Shown here: positions 1-9,648 of the stretch, piece after piece
Layout: each line of letters opens with the position of its first letter
Position numbering within the stretch: position 1 is the stretch's first letter
DNA from: Bog-756 sp963699085
GTDB taxonomy: Bacteria; Actinomycetota; Acidimicrobiia; Acidimicrobiales; RAAP-2
Length of the DNA: 64,000 nt
NCBI GenBank assembly: GCA_963699085.1
Contig: CAVOTH010000004.1
Location: forward strand, 806,001-870,000
Direction: 5' to 3'
Notes under the pieces: generated by a model
The model's input: only the letters and a program-made list of their open reading frames with translations
Told to the model about the DNA's origin: nothing
The model's database searches: none
Made by a program: the position numbers and the translations under genes

Positions 1-223
1 CCCTTCCTGGGGGCGCTCACCGGTCAGCTGGCGGCCCTTGCGATCGGCACTGGCGGCCGAGCCCGCCGACGTGGTGGCGCCGCTCATCGAGACTTCCGGT
101 TCGAAGCTGGGTGGTGCGCTGGCTGTCTCATCTGACTCCCCGTCCTGGCGTCCGAAGCTGGTGCTGCCGACCCGACGCTGCAGTTGTTTACACTACCGAC
201 CACTCGTGCCGGAACCTGAACCC

Positions 224-1462
224 ATGCCCGCCGGGCCGACCGACCGGGACACCGGTCGGGTCGGCTCCCTCTACGCCCGCCTGCGGTCGCCCGGCGCCCT
301 GCGTGCCTGGGTCGACTACCTGGTACTCGCCGTTCTCGCCTTCGTGCCCATGGTGTCGGCCCAGCCCGGGTTGGTCACTGACGACACCAAGACCTACCTC
401 TACCTGGATCCGGGACGCTACGTCCGCCAGGCCATCTCCTTGTGGGACCCTCACGTCGGGCTCGGGACCGTGACCCACGAGAACATCGGGTACCTGCTGC
501 CGATGGGGCCCTTCTACTGGGCCATGGCCGAGCTGCACGTGCCGCTGTGGGTGGCTCAACGGCTGTGGATGGGCTGCCTGCTCTACGGAGCGGGGGCCGG
601 CGCCCTCTACCTGTGCCGGGTGCTCGGGCTGTCCGGGCCCGGGCGGTACGTGACATCCCTGGCCTTCATGTTCACGCCGTACGTGCTGCAGTACTCGGGA
701 CGCATCTCGGTGATCCTGATGCCCTGGGCCGGACTTCCATGGATGATCGCCTTCGTGGTGCTGGCCGTGCGACGGGGTGGGTGGCGATATCCGGCCCTCT
801 TCGCCCTGGTGGTCGCCCTGGTCAGCGGCATCAATGCCAGCTCCATCCTCTATGTCGGCATCGCTCCCGCATTGTGGCTCCCCTACTGCGTCCTGGTGGC
901 CAAGGAGGCGACCTGGCGTCGCGCTTGGAGCGTGGCCTGGAAAGTGTCCGGGCTGGTGATCCTGGTATCGCTGTGGTGGGCGGTGGGCCTGCAGATCGAG
1001 GCGGCGTACGGGGTCAACGTCCTCAAGTACACCGAGACGGTCCCGGCGACCTCCGGCGCCTCGCTGGCCTCGGAGATCCTGCGGGGGTTGGGCTACTGGT
1101 ACTTCTACGGGGCCGACCGGGTGGGCCCGTGGACCCAGACGTCGGTGGAGTACACCCAGGACCTCACCCTCATCGCCTTGAGTTTCTCGGTGCCGGTCCT
1201 GGCGTTCCTGGCTGCCTTTGTGGCCCGTTGGCGCTACCGGTCCTACTTCATCCTGATCACCGTGGTCGGCATGGTCCTGGCCGTCGGGCCCAATCCGTAC
1301 AACGACCCGTCGAGTGTCGGCGAGGTCATCAAGAAGATCATGGTCGACACCACGGCCGGACTGGCCATGCGGTCGACCGACCGCGCCTCCCCCGTCATCG
1401 TCCTGAGCATGGCGATATTCCTGGGGGCCGGTGTCAGACGCGCTGTGCCTCCGCGTGCGTAA
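224..1462 (+). CDS. aftD: AftD-type alpha-(1->3)-arabinofuranosyltransferase, N-terminal part (frame break)
   Basis: N-terminal GT-C membrane half of a DUF3367 arabinofuranosyltransferase, a family that adds arabinofuranose from a decaprenyl-phosphate donor to cell-wall arabinan outside the membrane. Many hydrophobic segments follow a short cytoplasmic start. The first extracytoplasmic loop carries the acidic sequence VTDDTKTYLYLDP expected for the catalytic loop. The reading frame is open from before position 40, but the residues ahead of the ATG at 224 look non-coding, so I start there; no clear ribosome site is visible. The frame runs off near 1435 and ends at 1462, while the protein continues in the next frame (see the following entry). 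Removing one base around the CGCG at 1439-1442 would join the halves smoothly into a protein of about 1531 residues, similar in size to other AftD proteins. The family call is confident; the exact substrate in this organism is inferred. Confidence 0.82.
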   Translation: MPAGPTDRDTGRVGSLYARLRSPGALRAWVDYLVLAVLAFVPMVSAQPGLVTDDTKTYLYLDPGRYVRQAISLWDPHVGLGTVTHENIGYLLPMGPFYWAMAELHVPLWVAQRLWMGCLLYGAGAGALYLCRVLGLSGPGRYVTSLAFMFTPYVLQYSGRISVILMPWAGLPWMIAFVVLAVRRGGWRYPALFALVVALVSGINASSILYVGIAPALWLPYCVLVAKEATWRRAWSVAWKVSGLVILVSLWWAVGLQIEAAYGVNVLKYTETVPATSGASLASEILRGLGYWYFYGADRVGPWTQTSVEYTQDLTLIALSFSVPVLAFLAAFVARWRYRSYFILITVVGMVLAVGPNPYNDPSSVGEVIKKIMVDTTAGLAMRSTDRASPVIVLSMAIFLGAGVRRAVPPRA

Positions 1463-4400
1463 GTCCGGACTGGTCATCGGCGCCTTCGTCGTCGCTGCGG
1501 TAGCCGGCGCGTCAGCTCCCCTCTGGTCGGGCCAGATCCTGGCCAACGGGTTCAACCAACCGGCGTCTCCCCCGGACTACGTCCATCAGGCAGCCACCGC
1601 ATTGAACACGGCTCACCCCGGGACACGGGTCTTCGCCATCCCGGGCAACAACTTCGCCGCCTATCGCTGGGGAGACACCATCGACACGGTGTACCCGGGG
1701 CTCATGACCCGGCCATTCGTGACCCATGAACAACAGATCATGGGCTCGCTCCCGACGGCCGACATATTGGAGGCTGTGGACGGTCCCATCCAGGACGGAG
1801 TCATGGACTGGAACACGCTCGCCCCGATGTCCTCGCTCCTCAACGCCGGCGACGTCCTGGTCCAGTACGACCAGGCCTACGAGCGCTACGACACGCCGAT
1901 GCCCCAGGTGTTGGCGGCCCAACTCGCCACCACTCCGACCGGACTCACCGACCCGGTTTCCTATGGCACCCCGCGTCCGAACGTGTCCCTCCTCCCCCAT
2001 GTGGACGAGGCTTCCCTGGCGCTCCCCCCCGATCAGGGCTGGACTGCACCGCTCGTCTCCTACTCGGTGACCAACCCCCGGCCCATCGTGCGCACCGAGT
2101 CGACCGCCGACCCACTGGTGGTGGACGGTGACGCCAACGGCATCGTGGGCGCGTCGTCGGTCGGCCTGCTCACCGGCAATCCCACCATCCTCTACGCCGG
2201 CACGCTCGACCTCAACGCGCCGTTGCGCAAGAAGACGCTCTCGAAGCCGGCTGACCTGGTGGTGACCGACACCAACCGCAAGCAGGGCTACCGGTGGAAT
2301 TCGCTCAATGAAAACACCGGCTATACCGAGACGGCGGCCCAGGGTCCCGACGTGTCCGACCCGAGCGATGCCCCATTGGACATGTTCCCCGGAGCGCCGG
2401 CCGATGCCCAGACCACCACCGTGCTGAACGGCGTGTCCTCGGTGACCGCCTCCTCGTACGGATCATCCATCACCTACCTGCCCGAGGACCGCCCGTCGGC
2501 CGCGCTGGACGGCAACACCCAGACCGCATGGCTTACCGACTCCTTCACCAACCAGTTCGGACAGTGGTGGCAGGTGGCGCTGTCGGCACCGAAGACCATC
2601 AGCTCGCTCCACCTGGTGCAGCCCCAGACCGGGGATCCTGACCGTCACATCACCCGGATCACCCTCACCTTCGACGGTGACCGGAGCATCTCCGAACCGT
2701 TGACCGTGGCCTCGCAGGCCGCCACCGGTGAGACGTTGACCTTCCCCGCCGAGACGTTCACCACCCTGCGGATCACCGTGGCCGACGTCTCGGTGGACGA
2801 CCCGACGTCACCCATCGGCTCGCGCAGCTCGGTGGGTTTCGCCGAGGTGGGCATTCCCGACGTATCGGTCCAGGAGACGGTGTCCATGCCCCAGGACCTC
2901 CTCCGGGCGGCCGGCACTTCCTCCCTCGACGACCGCCTCACGCTGGTCATGGATCGTCTGCGGGCCTCAGGCGTACCGCCCCAGTCCGATACCGAGACAA
3001 CGCTCCAGCGCACCTTCTGGCTGCCCACCACCAGGACATTTTCGATGACCGGCCAGGCCCGGGTATCGCCCCTGCTACCTGACGACGAGATCGACCGGGT
3101 GGTCGGACGGCCCGGGTCCGACTACTCCGGAACCGTCGCCTACTCGCTGGGACGACTGCCGAACGACCTGCGGGCCACGGCCATGGCCACCCTCGACAAC
3201 GACCCGTCCACCGTGTGGGAGCCGGGATTCGGAGTGTCCCACCAGGCCGGTCAGTGGCTCCAGTACGTACTGCGTGAACCGATCACCTTCGACCACCTCG
3301 ACCTCCAGATCGTGGCCGACGGGCAGCACTCGGTCCCCACCCAGATCACCGTCTCGACCGAGAGCGGCCAGGCCACGGTGGCGCTGCCCCCGCTGGCCGA
3401 TTCGTCCGTTCCCGGCTCCGTGGTGGACGTGCCGGTGTCATTCCCACCGCTGCACGGCAACAGGATCAAGATCACCTTCGACACCGTCAGGGTCGAGGAC
3501 ACCCTCAACTACTACTCGCAGAGCCCGATCGCCATGCCCATCGCCGTCGCGTCGGTCGGGCTCCCCGGGGTCACCGCGGCCCCCATCCCGGCCGAGGTGC
3601 CCTACTCCTGTCGAGGCGATCTGATCTCCGTCGACGGTGCCCCCCTGTGGGTGCAGGTGACCGGGTCGACGGCTGCTGCCCTCGATCGCAATGCGCTGAC
3701 CATCTCGCTGTGCGGCCCGGACGCCCACGGCATCACGCTGGGCCCGGGAAACCACACCGTGCGATCGGCCATCGGTAGCGTGGCCGCCTACGACGTCGAC
3801 CAGTTGGTGTTCGACTCGGCGCCGGGTGGCGGCCCCATGCCGTTGGCCGGCCCGACCACGCTGGCCCCTCCCGCCGTCAGCCCGTCACCGCCCGCCGTCG
3901 TCGACCGGTCCACCTCCACTTCGATGGCGGTGACCGTCTCCAAGGTGACCACCACCCCGGGCACCGTCCCGTTCGACCTGATCCTCGGCGAGTCGAACGA
4001 CAAAGGATGGACGGCGACCGTGAAAGGTGGGCCGGGTCTCGGCAAGCCGATCCTCATCGACGCGTTCGCCAACGGGTGGCGGATCGACCCGGTCGCCCTC
4101 GCACCGTACGTGCACGACGGCAACCTGGTGGTGTCGATCGTGTGGACGCCGCAGAAGACCGTGGACTGGGCCGTGTGGATCTCCACGTTGGCCATCGTGC
4201 TCTGCCTGGTGCTCGCCCTGTGGCCCGTGGGACGGCGTAGGCGCCGACGCCATGCCCATGTCGACCCGGTCCCCCGGGACGACCCCGACCCCGATGTCGT
4301 ACTCGATCGCCGCCCGAAGTTGCAGGTCCCCTTCGGATCCGAGGGTCCGAGGGCCTCGATCCTGGTGTCGGCGGTGACGGCCATCGTGGCCGGCGGCTTG

Positions 4401-4820
4401 GCCGTGGCGATCACCACCCCCCGGGTGGGCCTGGTGGTCGGCGCCGCCACCCTCCTGGTGCTCCTCGTGCCCCGCCTGCGCATCCTCATGGGTGTCGCCG
4501 CCGTGGCCTGTGTGATCGCCGCTGCCGGCTACGTCATCGTCCACCAACATCAGACGCTGGTACCCGACAACGGGTCCTGGCCGCACTCGTTCGAAGTGGC
4601 CAGCCAATGGGCATGGGCCGGTGTGGTGCTCCTCGGGGCCGATGGTGCCGTGGATGTCGCCCTGCGGGCCCGGGCCCGCCGTAAGGGCCGGGCCGCCGGG
4701 CCCCCCGGCGGCCCCCAGGAGAATGGCGATGGAGACGGGCACGACGACGACGGGACCGGAGACGACAGGAATGTCCGCGGGGATTCCGGGGTGTCACCGG
4801 ACCCGGGCCCGGTGATCTGA
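1431..4820 (+). CDS. aftD: AftD-type arabinofuranosyltransferase, C-terminal part (carbohydrate-binding domains)
   Basis: Continuation of the AftD-like protein after the frame break. It opens with the last hydrophobic segments of the GT-C core, then a large extracytoplasmic portion. Two F5/8-type-C-like (discoidin) carbohydrate-binding modules are visible: one around ALDGNTQTAWLTDSF with GQWWQVALS, the second around TLDNDPSTVWEPGF with AGQWLQYVL. Further beta-rich sequence leads to C-terminal membrane segments (TVDWAVWISTLAIVLCLVLA and later), ending in a polar tail rich in D and G. The GTG at 1431 is only the first possible start in this frame and is probably not used; the natural product is most likely one chain with the preceding part. 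The next gene is convergent, with only 45 bases between stop codons. AftD proteins act on arabinogalactan or lipoarabinomannan in Mycobacteriales; the glycan here is unknown. Confidence 0.82.
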   Translation: MSDALCLRVRKSGLVIGAFVVAAVAGASAPLWSGQILANGFNQPASPPDYVHQAATALNTAHPGTRVFAIPGNNFAAYRWGDTIDTVYPGLMTRPFVTHEQQIMGSLPTADILEAVDGPIQDGVMDWNTLAPMSSLLNAGDVLVQYDQAYERYDTPMPQVLAAQLATTPTGLTDPVSYGTPRPNVSLLPHVDEASLALPPDQGWTAPLVSYSVTNPRPIVRTESTADPLVVDGDANGIVGASSVGLLTGNPTILYAGTLDLNAPLRKKTLSKPADLVVTDTNRKQGYRWNSLNENTGYTETAAQGPDVSDPSDAPLDMFPGAPADAQTTTVLNGVSSVTASSYGSSITYLPEDRPSAALDGNTQTAWLTDSFTNQFGQWWQVALSAPKTISSLHLVQPQTGDPDRHITRITLTFDGDRSISEPLTVASQAATGETLTFPAETFTTLRITVADVSVDDPTSPIGSRSSVGFAEVGIPDVSVQETVSMPQDLLRAAGTSSLDDRLTLVMDRLRASGVPPQSDTETTLQRTFWLPTTRTFSMTGQARVSPLLPDDEIDRVVGRPGSDYSGTVAYSLGRLPNDLRATAMATLDNDPSTVWEPGFGVSHQAGQWLQYVLREPITFDHLDLQIVADGQHSVPTQITVSTESGQATVALPPLADSSVPGSVVDVPVSFPPLHGNRIKITFDTVRVEDTLNYYSQSPIAMPIAVASVGLPGVTAAPIPAEVPYSCRGDLISVDGAPLWVQVTGSTAAALDRNALTISLCGPDAHGITLGPGNHTVRSAIGSVAAYDVDQLVFDSAPGGGPMPLAGPTTLAPPAVSPSPPAVVDRSTSTSMAVTVSKVTTTPGTVPFDLILGESNDKGWTATVKGGPGLGKPILIDAFANGWRIDPVALAPYVHDGNLVVSIVWTPQKTVDWAVWISTLAIVLCLVLALWPVGRRRRRRHAHVDPVPRDDPDPDVVLDRRPKLQVPFGSEGPRASILVSAVTAIVAGGLAVAITTPRVGLVVGAATLLVLLVPRLRILMGVAAVACVIAAAGYVIVHQHQTLVPDNGSWPHSFEVASQWAWAGVVLLGADGAVDVALRARARRKGRAAGPPGGPQENGDGDGHDDDGTGDDRNVRGDSGVSPDPGPVI

Positions 4821-4865
4821 GAGCTGACGCCGTCCTGGAAGCGCACCGGCGGCCTGTGGTACCGG

Positions 4866-6245
4866 TCAGATCGGCCGGGCCAGCGCCTCCGATGCGAGGG
4901 CGCCCAGGGTGCCCCGAGCGGTGGCATCCCAGGTGAGGCGACCGGCCCGTTCGAGGGCCCCGAGGCCCAGGCGCCGGCGCAGCATCTCGTCACGGAGGAC
5001 CGCACCCAGTGCCCGCACCATGTCGTCGGTCCCGCCCACCAGTATCCCGGACTGGCCGTCGACGACCGCATCCTGGTGGCCCCCGATTCGGGTGGCGACG
5101 GTCGGCGTGCCGCAGGCGCCGGCCTCCGTGACGATCATGCCCCAGCCCTCGCGAAGCGACGAAGAAGCAACCACCCAGGCGCTCCGGTACAGCTCGACCA
5201 GGGCTTCCTCGTCGATGAACCCGGGAAGTTCGATCCATCCTTCGGCCCCGTACGCCCTGATCAGGGCCTCGAGCGCAGGACGCTCATACCCTTCGCCGGC
5301 GATGACCGCCTTCAACCCGGGCAAGGTCGGCTGCAGCCTGACCAATGCTTCGATGAGGAGATGGAACTGCTTGACCGGCACCAGGCGACCGACCGCCACG
5401 ACCAGGGGACGCGACGACCGCTCACCACCAGGGGTGAAGTGCTCCTCGACGCCGGGCGGAGTGACGGTGATGTGGTCGGCCGGTAGATGGAGTCGTTCCA
5501 CGATCTCGGCCTTGGAGGATTCGGAAAGCGTCACGACGCGGCTGCGGCGGTAGAAGGGTGGGGCGACCCGATGCTCGAGTGCGTGCCCGAACTCGGCCAT
5601 CCCCCGGGGCAGGACCATCTTCCACATTTCGGCATGGACGTGGTGCAGGAAGGTGATCTGGGGGCTGCGGCACCAGACCGGGCTGAAGAACGGCATGCCG
5701 TTCCAGATCTCCACCAGGCCATCGCCCGTGCCGATGCGGCCCACTGCGCCCGACAGGATCGAACGGGGGAAGACGGAATAGCGGCCGGCACGGCGGATCA
5801 CCCGGTACCCATCGCGGCGTACGACCCGTCGCCCGCCGGGTACCGACGATGTGGTCACCGACACGTCGAGCCCCGCCTTCGACCAGGCCGACACCACCCG
5901 GTGGGCATGCAATTCGCTCCCACCGGCTTCGGGATCATCGAAGTCGCGCCAGGAGAGGACGTCGATCCGCTTCAGTCCGGCTCGTTCGGCGATCTCGCCG
6001 AGCGGCATTCCGGAGAAGAGCTGAACCGGCCCGCCGTCGGGGCGGGCCCGACCGGACGGGTGGTCGGAGGCACCGGACGGCGCAGTCTGCTGGGCACGCT
6101 CGCGAGCCGAGCCGATGCGGGTCACCGACGCGTCGGGATGGCCCACCGCCGCCCCCGACTTGTCCGACCCGGGGCTCACCCCCGGGTCACCGTGTACATT
6201 CCCCCGCGGTACCGCACCCGGCCGAGTGTACCGGACCATGGCCAT
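4866..6245 (-). CDS. GT4-family glycosyltransferase
   Basis: Cytoplasmic retaining glycosyltransferase of the GT-B fold, last gene of the minus-strand envelope operon. The N-terminal domain has DDPEAGGSELHAH, the glycine-rich acceptor-side loop typical of actinobacterial GT4 enzymes. The C-terminal Rossmann domain has VVAVGRLVPVKQ and the nucleotide-sugar motif SLREGWGMIVTEAGACGTP with the E-x7-E pair. The first 79 residues are low in conservation, and the recognisable protein begins at the internal ATG at 6008 (MPLGEIAERAG). The start could therefore lie there, which would leave a gap of about 270 bases after the flippase instead of 31. The donor is probably a nucleotide sugar such as GDP-mannose or UDP-glucose; the sequence does not decide. 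The neighbouring flippase, UGM-like flavoprotein and GT-C enzymes indicate assembly of an exported glycan. Confidence 0.85.
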   Translation of the reverse strand: MAMVRYTRPGAVPRGNVHGDPGVSPGSDKSGAAVGHPDASVTRIGSARERAQQTAPSGASDHPSGRARPDGGPVQLFSGMPLGEIAERAGLKRIDVLSWRDFDDPEAGGSELHAHRVVSAWSKAGLDVSVTTSSVPGGRRVVRRDGYRVIRRAGRYSVFPRSILSGAVGRIGTGDGLVEIWNGMPFFSPVWCRSPQITFLHHVHAEMWKMVLPRGMAEFGHALEHRVAPPFYRRSRVVTLSESSKAEIVERLHLPADHITVTPPGVEEHFTPGGERSSRPLVVAVGRLVPVKQFHLLIEALVRLQPTLPGLKAVIAGEGYERPALEALIRAYGAEGWIELPGFIDEEALVELYRSAWVVASSSLREGWGMIVTEAGACGTPTVATRIGGHQDAVVDGQSGILVGGTDDMVRALGAVLRDEMLRRRLGLGALERAGRLTWDATARGTLGALASEALARPI

Positions 6246-6276
6246 CGCACCGCTGGTGGTGGCTGCCCCCGACGGG

Positions 6277-7842
6277 TCAGCGGCGCCCGGCGATCCGCCG
6301 CCAGCCCCAACGGACCGTCCAGTGACTCCCCCGGTGTCGGCGGTGGATCACGAAGAACGCCGTCGCCATGCCGGCGGCGATGAGCGCCTGCACGATGAGG
6401 TCCGCCCACGCTGTCGCCACCGGTTGCCCGTGGGCCCGGTTCACCATCACCACGGACAGGGCCGACCCGACGGCCAGTACCAGCACGATCCACCGCGACC
6501 CGGTGCCGAACAGGTAGTTGGTGACCAGGACCGAGAAGGAGAGGCACATCATGGCCAGCACCAACGGGGCGAAGGCGGGTGCCGCCGTGCTGAGGCGGGC
6601 ACTGAACACCAGCGTCAGGAACTGCTTGGGCACGAACACGGCGATGGCGAGGAGGATGGCCGCCGGCACGGCGAGGAACAACAGGGTCACCCCCAGCTGT
6701 CGGATGGCGTGCCCACCTTCGTTCCACCGGATGGTGGCCTCGGGAAGGAGGTAGGCACCCAGGGCCAGGGCCCCGAACACCAGGGCCTTGCACGCCACCG
6801 AAATTGCCGCATACGGACCCACCTGGGCATGATCGAGTCGGCCGAGCAGGATCACGTCGACGTTCTGGAGGAGCCCGAGGAGGGCGAGACCGATGAAGGC
6901 CGCCGACACATCGGCCAGAAGCTTGCGTCGGGCCAGTACCGCCTCGGGTGAGACCCCGGCCACCTGGGTGATCCCGTCCTCCACGACCGGGGCGGTGCTC
7001 GGATCGGACCACGCCCGGCGGGCCAGCCAGTGGGCATGGAGCGTGGCGACGATCTCACTGACCAGTACGCCCAGTGCATAGCCGGCCACCCCGATGCCCC
7101 CGGCCACGAACACCACGACCAGCACGGTGCGCACACCGCCCTCCACCAGGAGGTTCCCCGCCAGTCCTCCGTAGCTCCGGTGAGCCTGGAGAAGGCCACG
7201 ATCCACGCACAGGAGGATCCACACCCCGGCCGCCATCAGGATGAGAATCACGCCCTCCCCGTTGGGCAGGTGGAGCTGCCGGGCGATCCAGCCCTGCAGG
7301 GCCAGGACGGCGACGAGCTCGACGACCAACCCGACCAGGCAGATCCGATGGATTCTGGCGACCCAACTGCGGACCCGATGGGCCTGACCGGTGGTCTGCA
7401 GCCCGGTGACCCGTCGCACGACCCCGACCAGCACGGCCGAGCCCGGCATGGACAGGATGAAGAAGAGGCCCAGGAGCTGGGCGAGCTCGCCGTAAGCCTG
7501 CGACGGGAGCAGCCGGGCCACGGCGATCACCACCAGAGCGGCCGTGGCGTTGACGGCCATGCCGGCGATGGCCACGGGGCCCGCCTGGCGCAGGCCCGCC
7601 TTCATCGTGTTTTCGGTGCCGATCCGACCTGGTGCAGGCTCGTCGGGAGGCAACGTCAACATCGGGCCGCCGGCCGAGGCGATGCCCACCGCCGGCCCGA
7701 AGGTCATCGATTCTGACAGCGGGTCGACGACCACGTCGACCTCGTCCATGATCAGATCGAGGCCCTTGTCGCCGGCGTTCTGCGCCATTGCCCCCGCAGC
7801 CCCATCGGGGAGCTCACCGGCCGGTCGATCCCCGTTCCCCAC
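6277..7842 (-). CDS. Polysaccharide flippase, MATE/MVF (Wzx-like) superfamily
   Basis: Integral membrane protein of 521 residues with about 12-14 hydrophobic segments, beginning near residue 85 (GPVAIAGMAVNATAALVVIA). It resembles lipid-linked oligosaccharide flippases that move undecaprenyl-linked repeat units across the membrane. Hydrophobic helices alternate with short basic loops, as in Wzx/RfbX proteins, including the LPSQAYGELAQL segment near the start that is common in this superfamily. The first 80 residues are acidic and poorly conserved, so an internal start is possible, for instance the ATG of TMKAGLRQAG. It lies 18 bases after the flavoprotein gene and 31 bases before the GT4 gene, which supports one transcript. 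MurJ is a less likely alternative, given the glycan-synthesis context. Confidence 0.8.
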   Translation of the reverse strand: MGNGDRPAGELPDGAAGAMAQNAGDKGLDLIMDEVDVVVDPLSESMTFGPAVGIASAGGPMLTLPPDEPAPGRIGTENTMKAGLRQAGPVAIAGMAVNATAALVVIAVARLLPSQAYGELAQLLGLFFILSMPGSAVLVGVVRRVTGLQTTGQAHRVRSWVARIHRICLVGLVVELVAVLALQGWIARQLHLPNGEGVILILMAAGVWILLCVDRGLLQAHRSYGGLAGNLLVEGGVRTVLVVVFVAGGIGVAGYALGVLVSEIVATLHAHWLARRAWSDPSTAPVVEDGITQVAGVSPEAVLARRKLLADVSAAFIGLALLGLLQNVDVILLGRLDHAQVGPYAAISVACKALVFGALALGAYLLPEATIRWNEGGHAIRQLGVTLLFLAVPAAILLAIAVFVPKQFLTLVFSARLSTAAPAFAPLVLAMMCLSFSVLVTNYLFGTGSRWIVLVLAVGSALSVVMVNRAHGQPVATAWADLIVQALIAAGMATAFFVIHRRHRGSHWTVRWGWRRIAGRR

Positions 7843-7860
7843 CGGTCCCCCGGACCCGGC

Positions 7861-9426
7861 TCAGCCGGCGCGTCGGGGCAGGATCGGCGCGTCCCGACCG
7901 GTCCGCGACCCCGACTGTGCACCCGCTCCGCCCTTGGTGTCAGAGGACTCGTGATACTCCTCCTCCACGTTCACCGACCAGATGTCGTGCCTGGCTCCGT
8001 GGATGTTCTCCACCGTGAGCATCGCCGTGTACATCGAATGGTCCTGGTTGTTGTATTTGTGCATCCCGTTGCGCCCCACCGGGTGGACGTTCGGGGCATG
8101 CTCCTCCAACCAACCACGGATGACGTCGACATTGTCCCCGTAGACGTCGTCGTACACCGGGTACGCCTTGGGCATACGCACCACGAAACCGGCCTCCACA
8201 TCGGACGCATCGACCAGCCCGATGGTTGCCAGCTCCTTCGTGGCGAACGCCACCAGGTCCTCGTCGGCCATCGCCCACAGCTCGTCCCCCTCGAAGACGA
8301 AGTACTCCATGCCGAGGCACGTGCGGCCGTCCTTGACCAGGTACGGGGACCACGATCCGAAGTTCTGGATCCGCCCCACCTCGACGTCGGGGGCATGGAT
8401 GTAGATCCAGTTGTCGGGAAAGCCCCGGTCCGCCGGCACCACCAGCGCCACGGTCAAGAAGTCCCGGTAGTGCAGATCGTCGGCGGCGGCCAAGACCTCT
8501 GCCGGCGGCGGTGGATCCAACTGCCGGGCCAGTGCGCTGAACGGCATCGACGAAATGACGTGACTGCATTCGATCCGCTCGGTGGCGCCGCCGTGTTCGA
8601 CGGTGACGGCAACCGCCCGGCCACCTTCCACGTGGATCGTCGTAGCCGATGTCTCCATACGGACTTCGCCGCCGAGGCCGACCACCATTTCGGCGCACCG
8701 CTCCCACATCATGCCGGGCCCGTACTTCGGATACTGGAACTCCTCGATGAGGCTGGTCACCTGTTTCGAGCGGGCGCGTCGACGACCGAATGACGAGCGG
8801 AGGGGCTCCCATACGGCGTCCCACAGCGACATCCCCTTGATCCGCTGGGCGCCCCAGTCGGCCGAGATCTCCGAGGCCGGCACCCCCCACACCTTCTCGT
8901 TGTAGGTCTTGAAGAAATGGTGGTACATACGCCATCCGTAGTTGGTGACGATGTAGCCCTCGAGCGTCGACTGGTCCTTCGGCGGGCGGACCCGCACCCA
9001 CAGGAACGACAGCCCGCACCGGACGGCCTCCAGGATCCCGAGGTTCGACAGGGCGTTTCCCAGCTTGATCGGATAGTCGTAGTACTTGCCGTCGTAGAAG
9101 ATCCGGCTCATCCGGGGCCGCAACAGAAAATCCTCCTCGGAGAGGATCTCGTGCCAGAACTGCTCTACCGGTACGACCTTGGTGAAGAACCGGTGCCCCC
9201 CGATGTCGAACCGCCAGCCGTCGCGCTCGACGGTGCGGCTGATCCCGCCGAGGACGGCGTCCTGTTCCACCACCACCACCGGGTCGCCGGCCTGGGCCAG
9301 GCGGTAGGCAGCGGTGAGGCCGGCCGGTCCCCCGCCGATGACCACGACGGTCCCGTCCGCCGTCGTCGTCGGCGCGCTCACACCCGTTGGTGAAGGTGCA
9401 GTCTGGTGCTCTTTGGCCCTTGCCAT
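7861..9426 (-). CDS. FAD-dependent oxidoreductase, UDP-galactopyranose-mutase-like
   Basis: Flavoprotein with an N-terminal dinucleotide-binding motif VVVIGGGPAGLTAAYRLAQ followed by the FAD/ribose acidic residue and the GG-x-S-R signature (LGGISRTVERDGWRFDIGGH). This N-terminus is shared by UDP-galactopyranose mutases, protoporphyrinogen-oxidase-like and phytoene-desaturase-like amine oxidases. The middle region (YYDYPIKLGNAL, YGWRMYHHFFKTYNEKVWG) matches the UGM-like group often found in polysaccharide loci. The frame is open to 9630, but the extra 68 residues are non-coding in character. The ATG at 9426 is preceded by GGAAG at a workable distance, so I start there (521 residues). In this operon it could supply galactofuranose or another rearranged sugar; that role is inference. 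Confidence 0.75.
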   Translation of the reverse strand: MARAKEHQTAPSPTGVSAPTTTADGTVVVIGGGPAGLTAAYRLAQAGDPVVVVEQDAVLGGISRTVERDGWRFDIGGHRFFTKVVPVEQFWHEILSEEDFLLRPRMSRIFYDGKYYDYPIKLGNALSNLGILEAVRCGLSFLWVRVRPPKDQSTLEGYIVTNYGWRMYHHFFKTYNEKVWGVPASEISADWGAQRIKGMSLWDAVWEPLRSSFGRRRARSKQVTSLIEEFQYPKYGPGMMWERCAEMVVGLGGEVRMETSATTIHVEGGRAVAVTVEHGGATERIECSHVISSMPFSALARQLDPPPPAEVLAAADDLHYRDFLTVALVVPADRGFPDNWIYIHAPDVEVGRIQNFGSWSPYLVKDGRTCLGMEYFVFEGDELWAMADEDLVAFATKELATIGLVDASDVEAGFVVRMPKAYPVYDDVYGDNVDVIRGWLEEHAPNVHPVGRNGMHKYNNQDHSMYTAMLTVENIHGARHDIWSVNVEEEYHESSDTKGGAGAQSGSRTGRDAPILPRRAG

Positions 9427-9559
9427 GCGTGCTGGCTTCCGTTCGTTCTGGTCCCGGCGGATCGAGGCGTGATGCCTCGGCCGGGGGTGGTGCTGCGCGG
9501 GGCACAGGGCCCCGGTTCGTCGACCGGGCTGCGTCCCGATCCCCCGCCTCCCGCGGGAC

Positions 9560-9582
9560 CCGCTCGGCCGGTGGCCGAGCGG
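9560..9582. terminator. Perfect hairpin in the gap between two operon genes
   Basis: CCGCTCGGCC, a GGT loop, then GGCCGAGCGG: a 10-base-pair perfect stem with a three-base loop. A second perfect palindrome, TGCCCTGCGCAGGGCA, lies at 9592-9607. Both sit between the PIG-V-like gene and the flavoprotein gene. There is no T-run on either strand, so this may be an attenuator or an RNA-processing site rather than a classical terminator. The stem supports starting the flavoprotein at 9426, since the structure would otherwise lie inside its coding sequence. Confidence 0.4.
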
Positions 9583-9648
9583 CGTTGGACTTGCCCTGCG
9601 CAGGGCAGGATAGTGGCTCATCGGGCACACCCGTAGGAACCCACCCTG

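Noticed and set aside
1425..1465. Programmed ribosomal frameshifting as the cause of the breaks
   Set aside because: The sites share no slippery heptamer, stop codon or downstream pseudoknot and affect unrelated genes, so recoding is less likely than sequence error.
188..1555. Minus-strand open frame opposite aftD
   Set aside because: No motif or membrane pattern, while the plus strand encodes clear GT-C helices.
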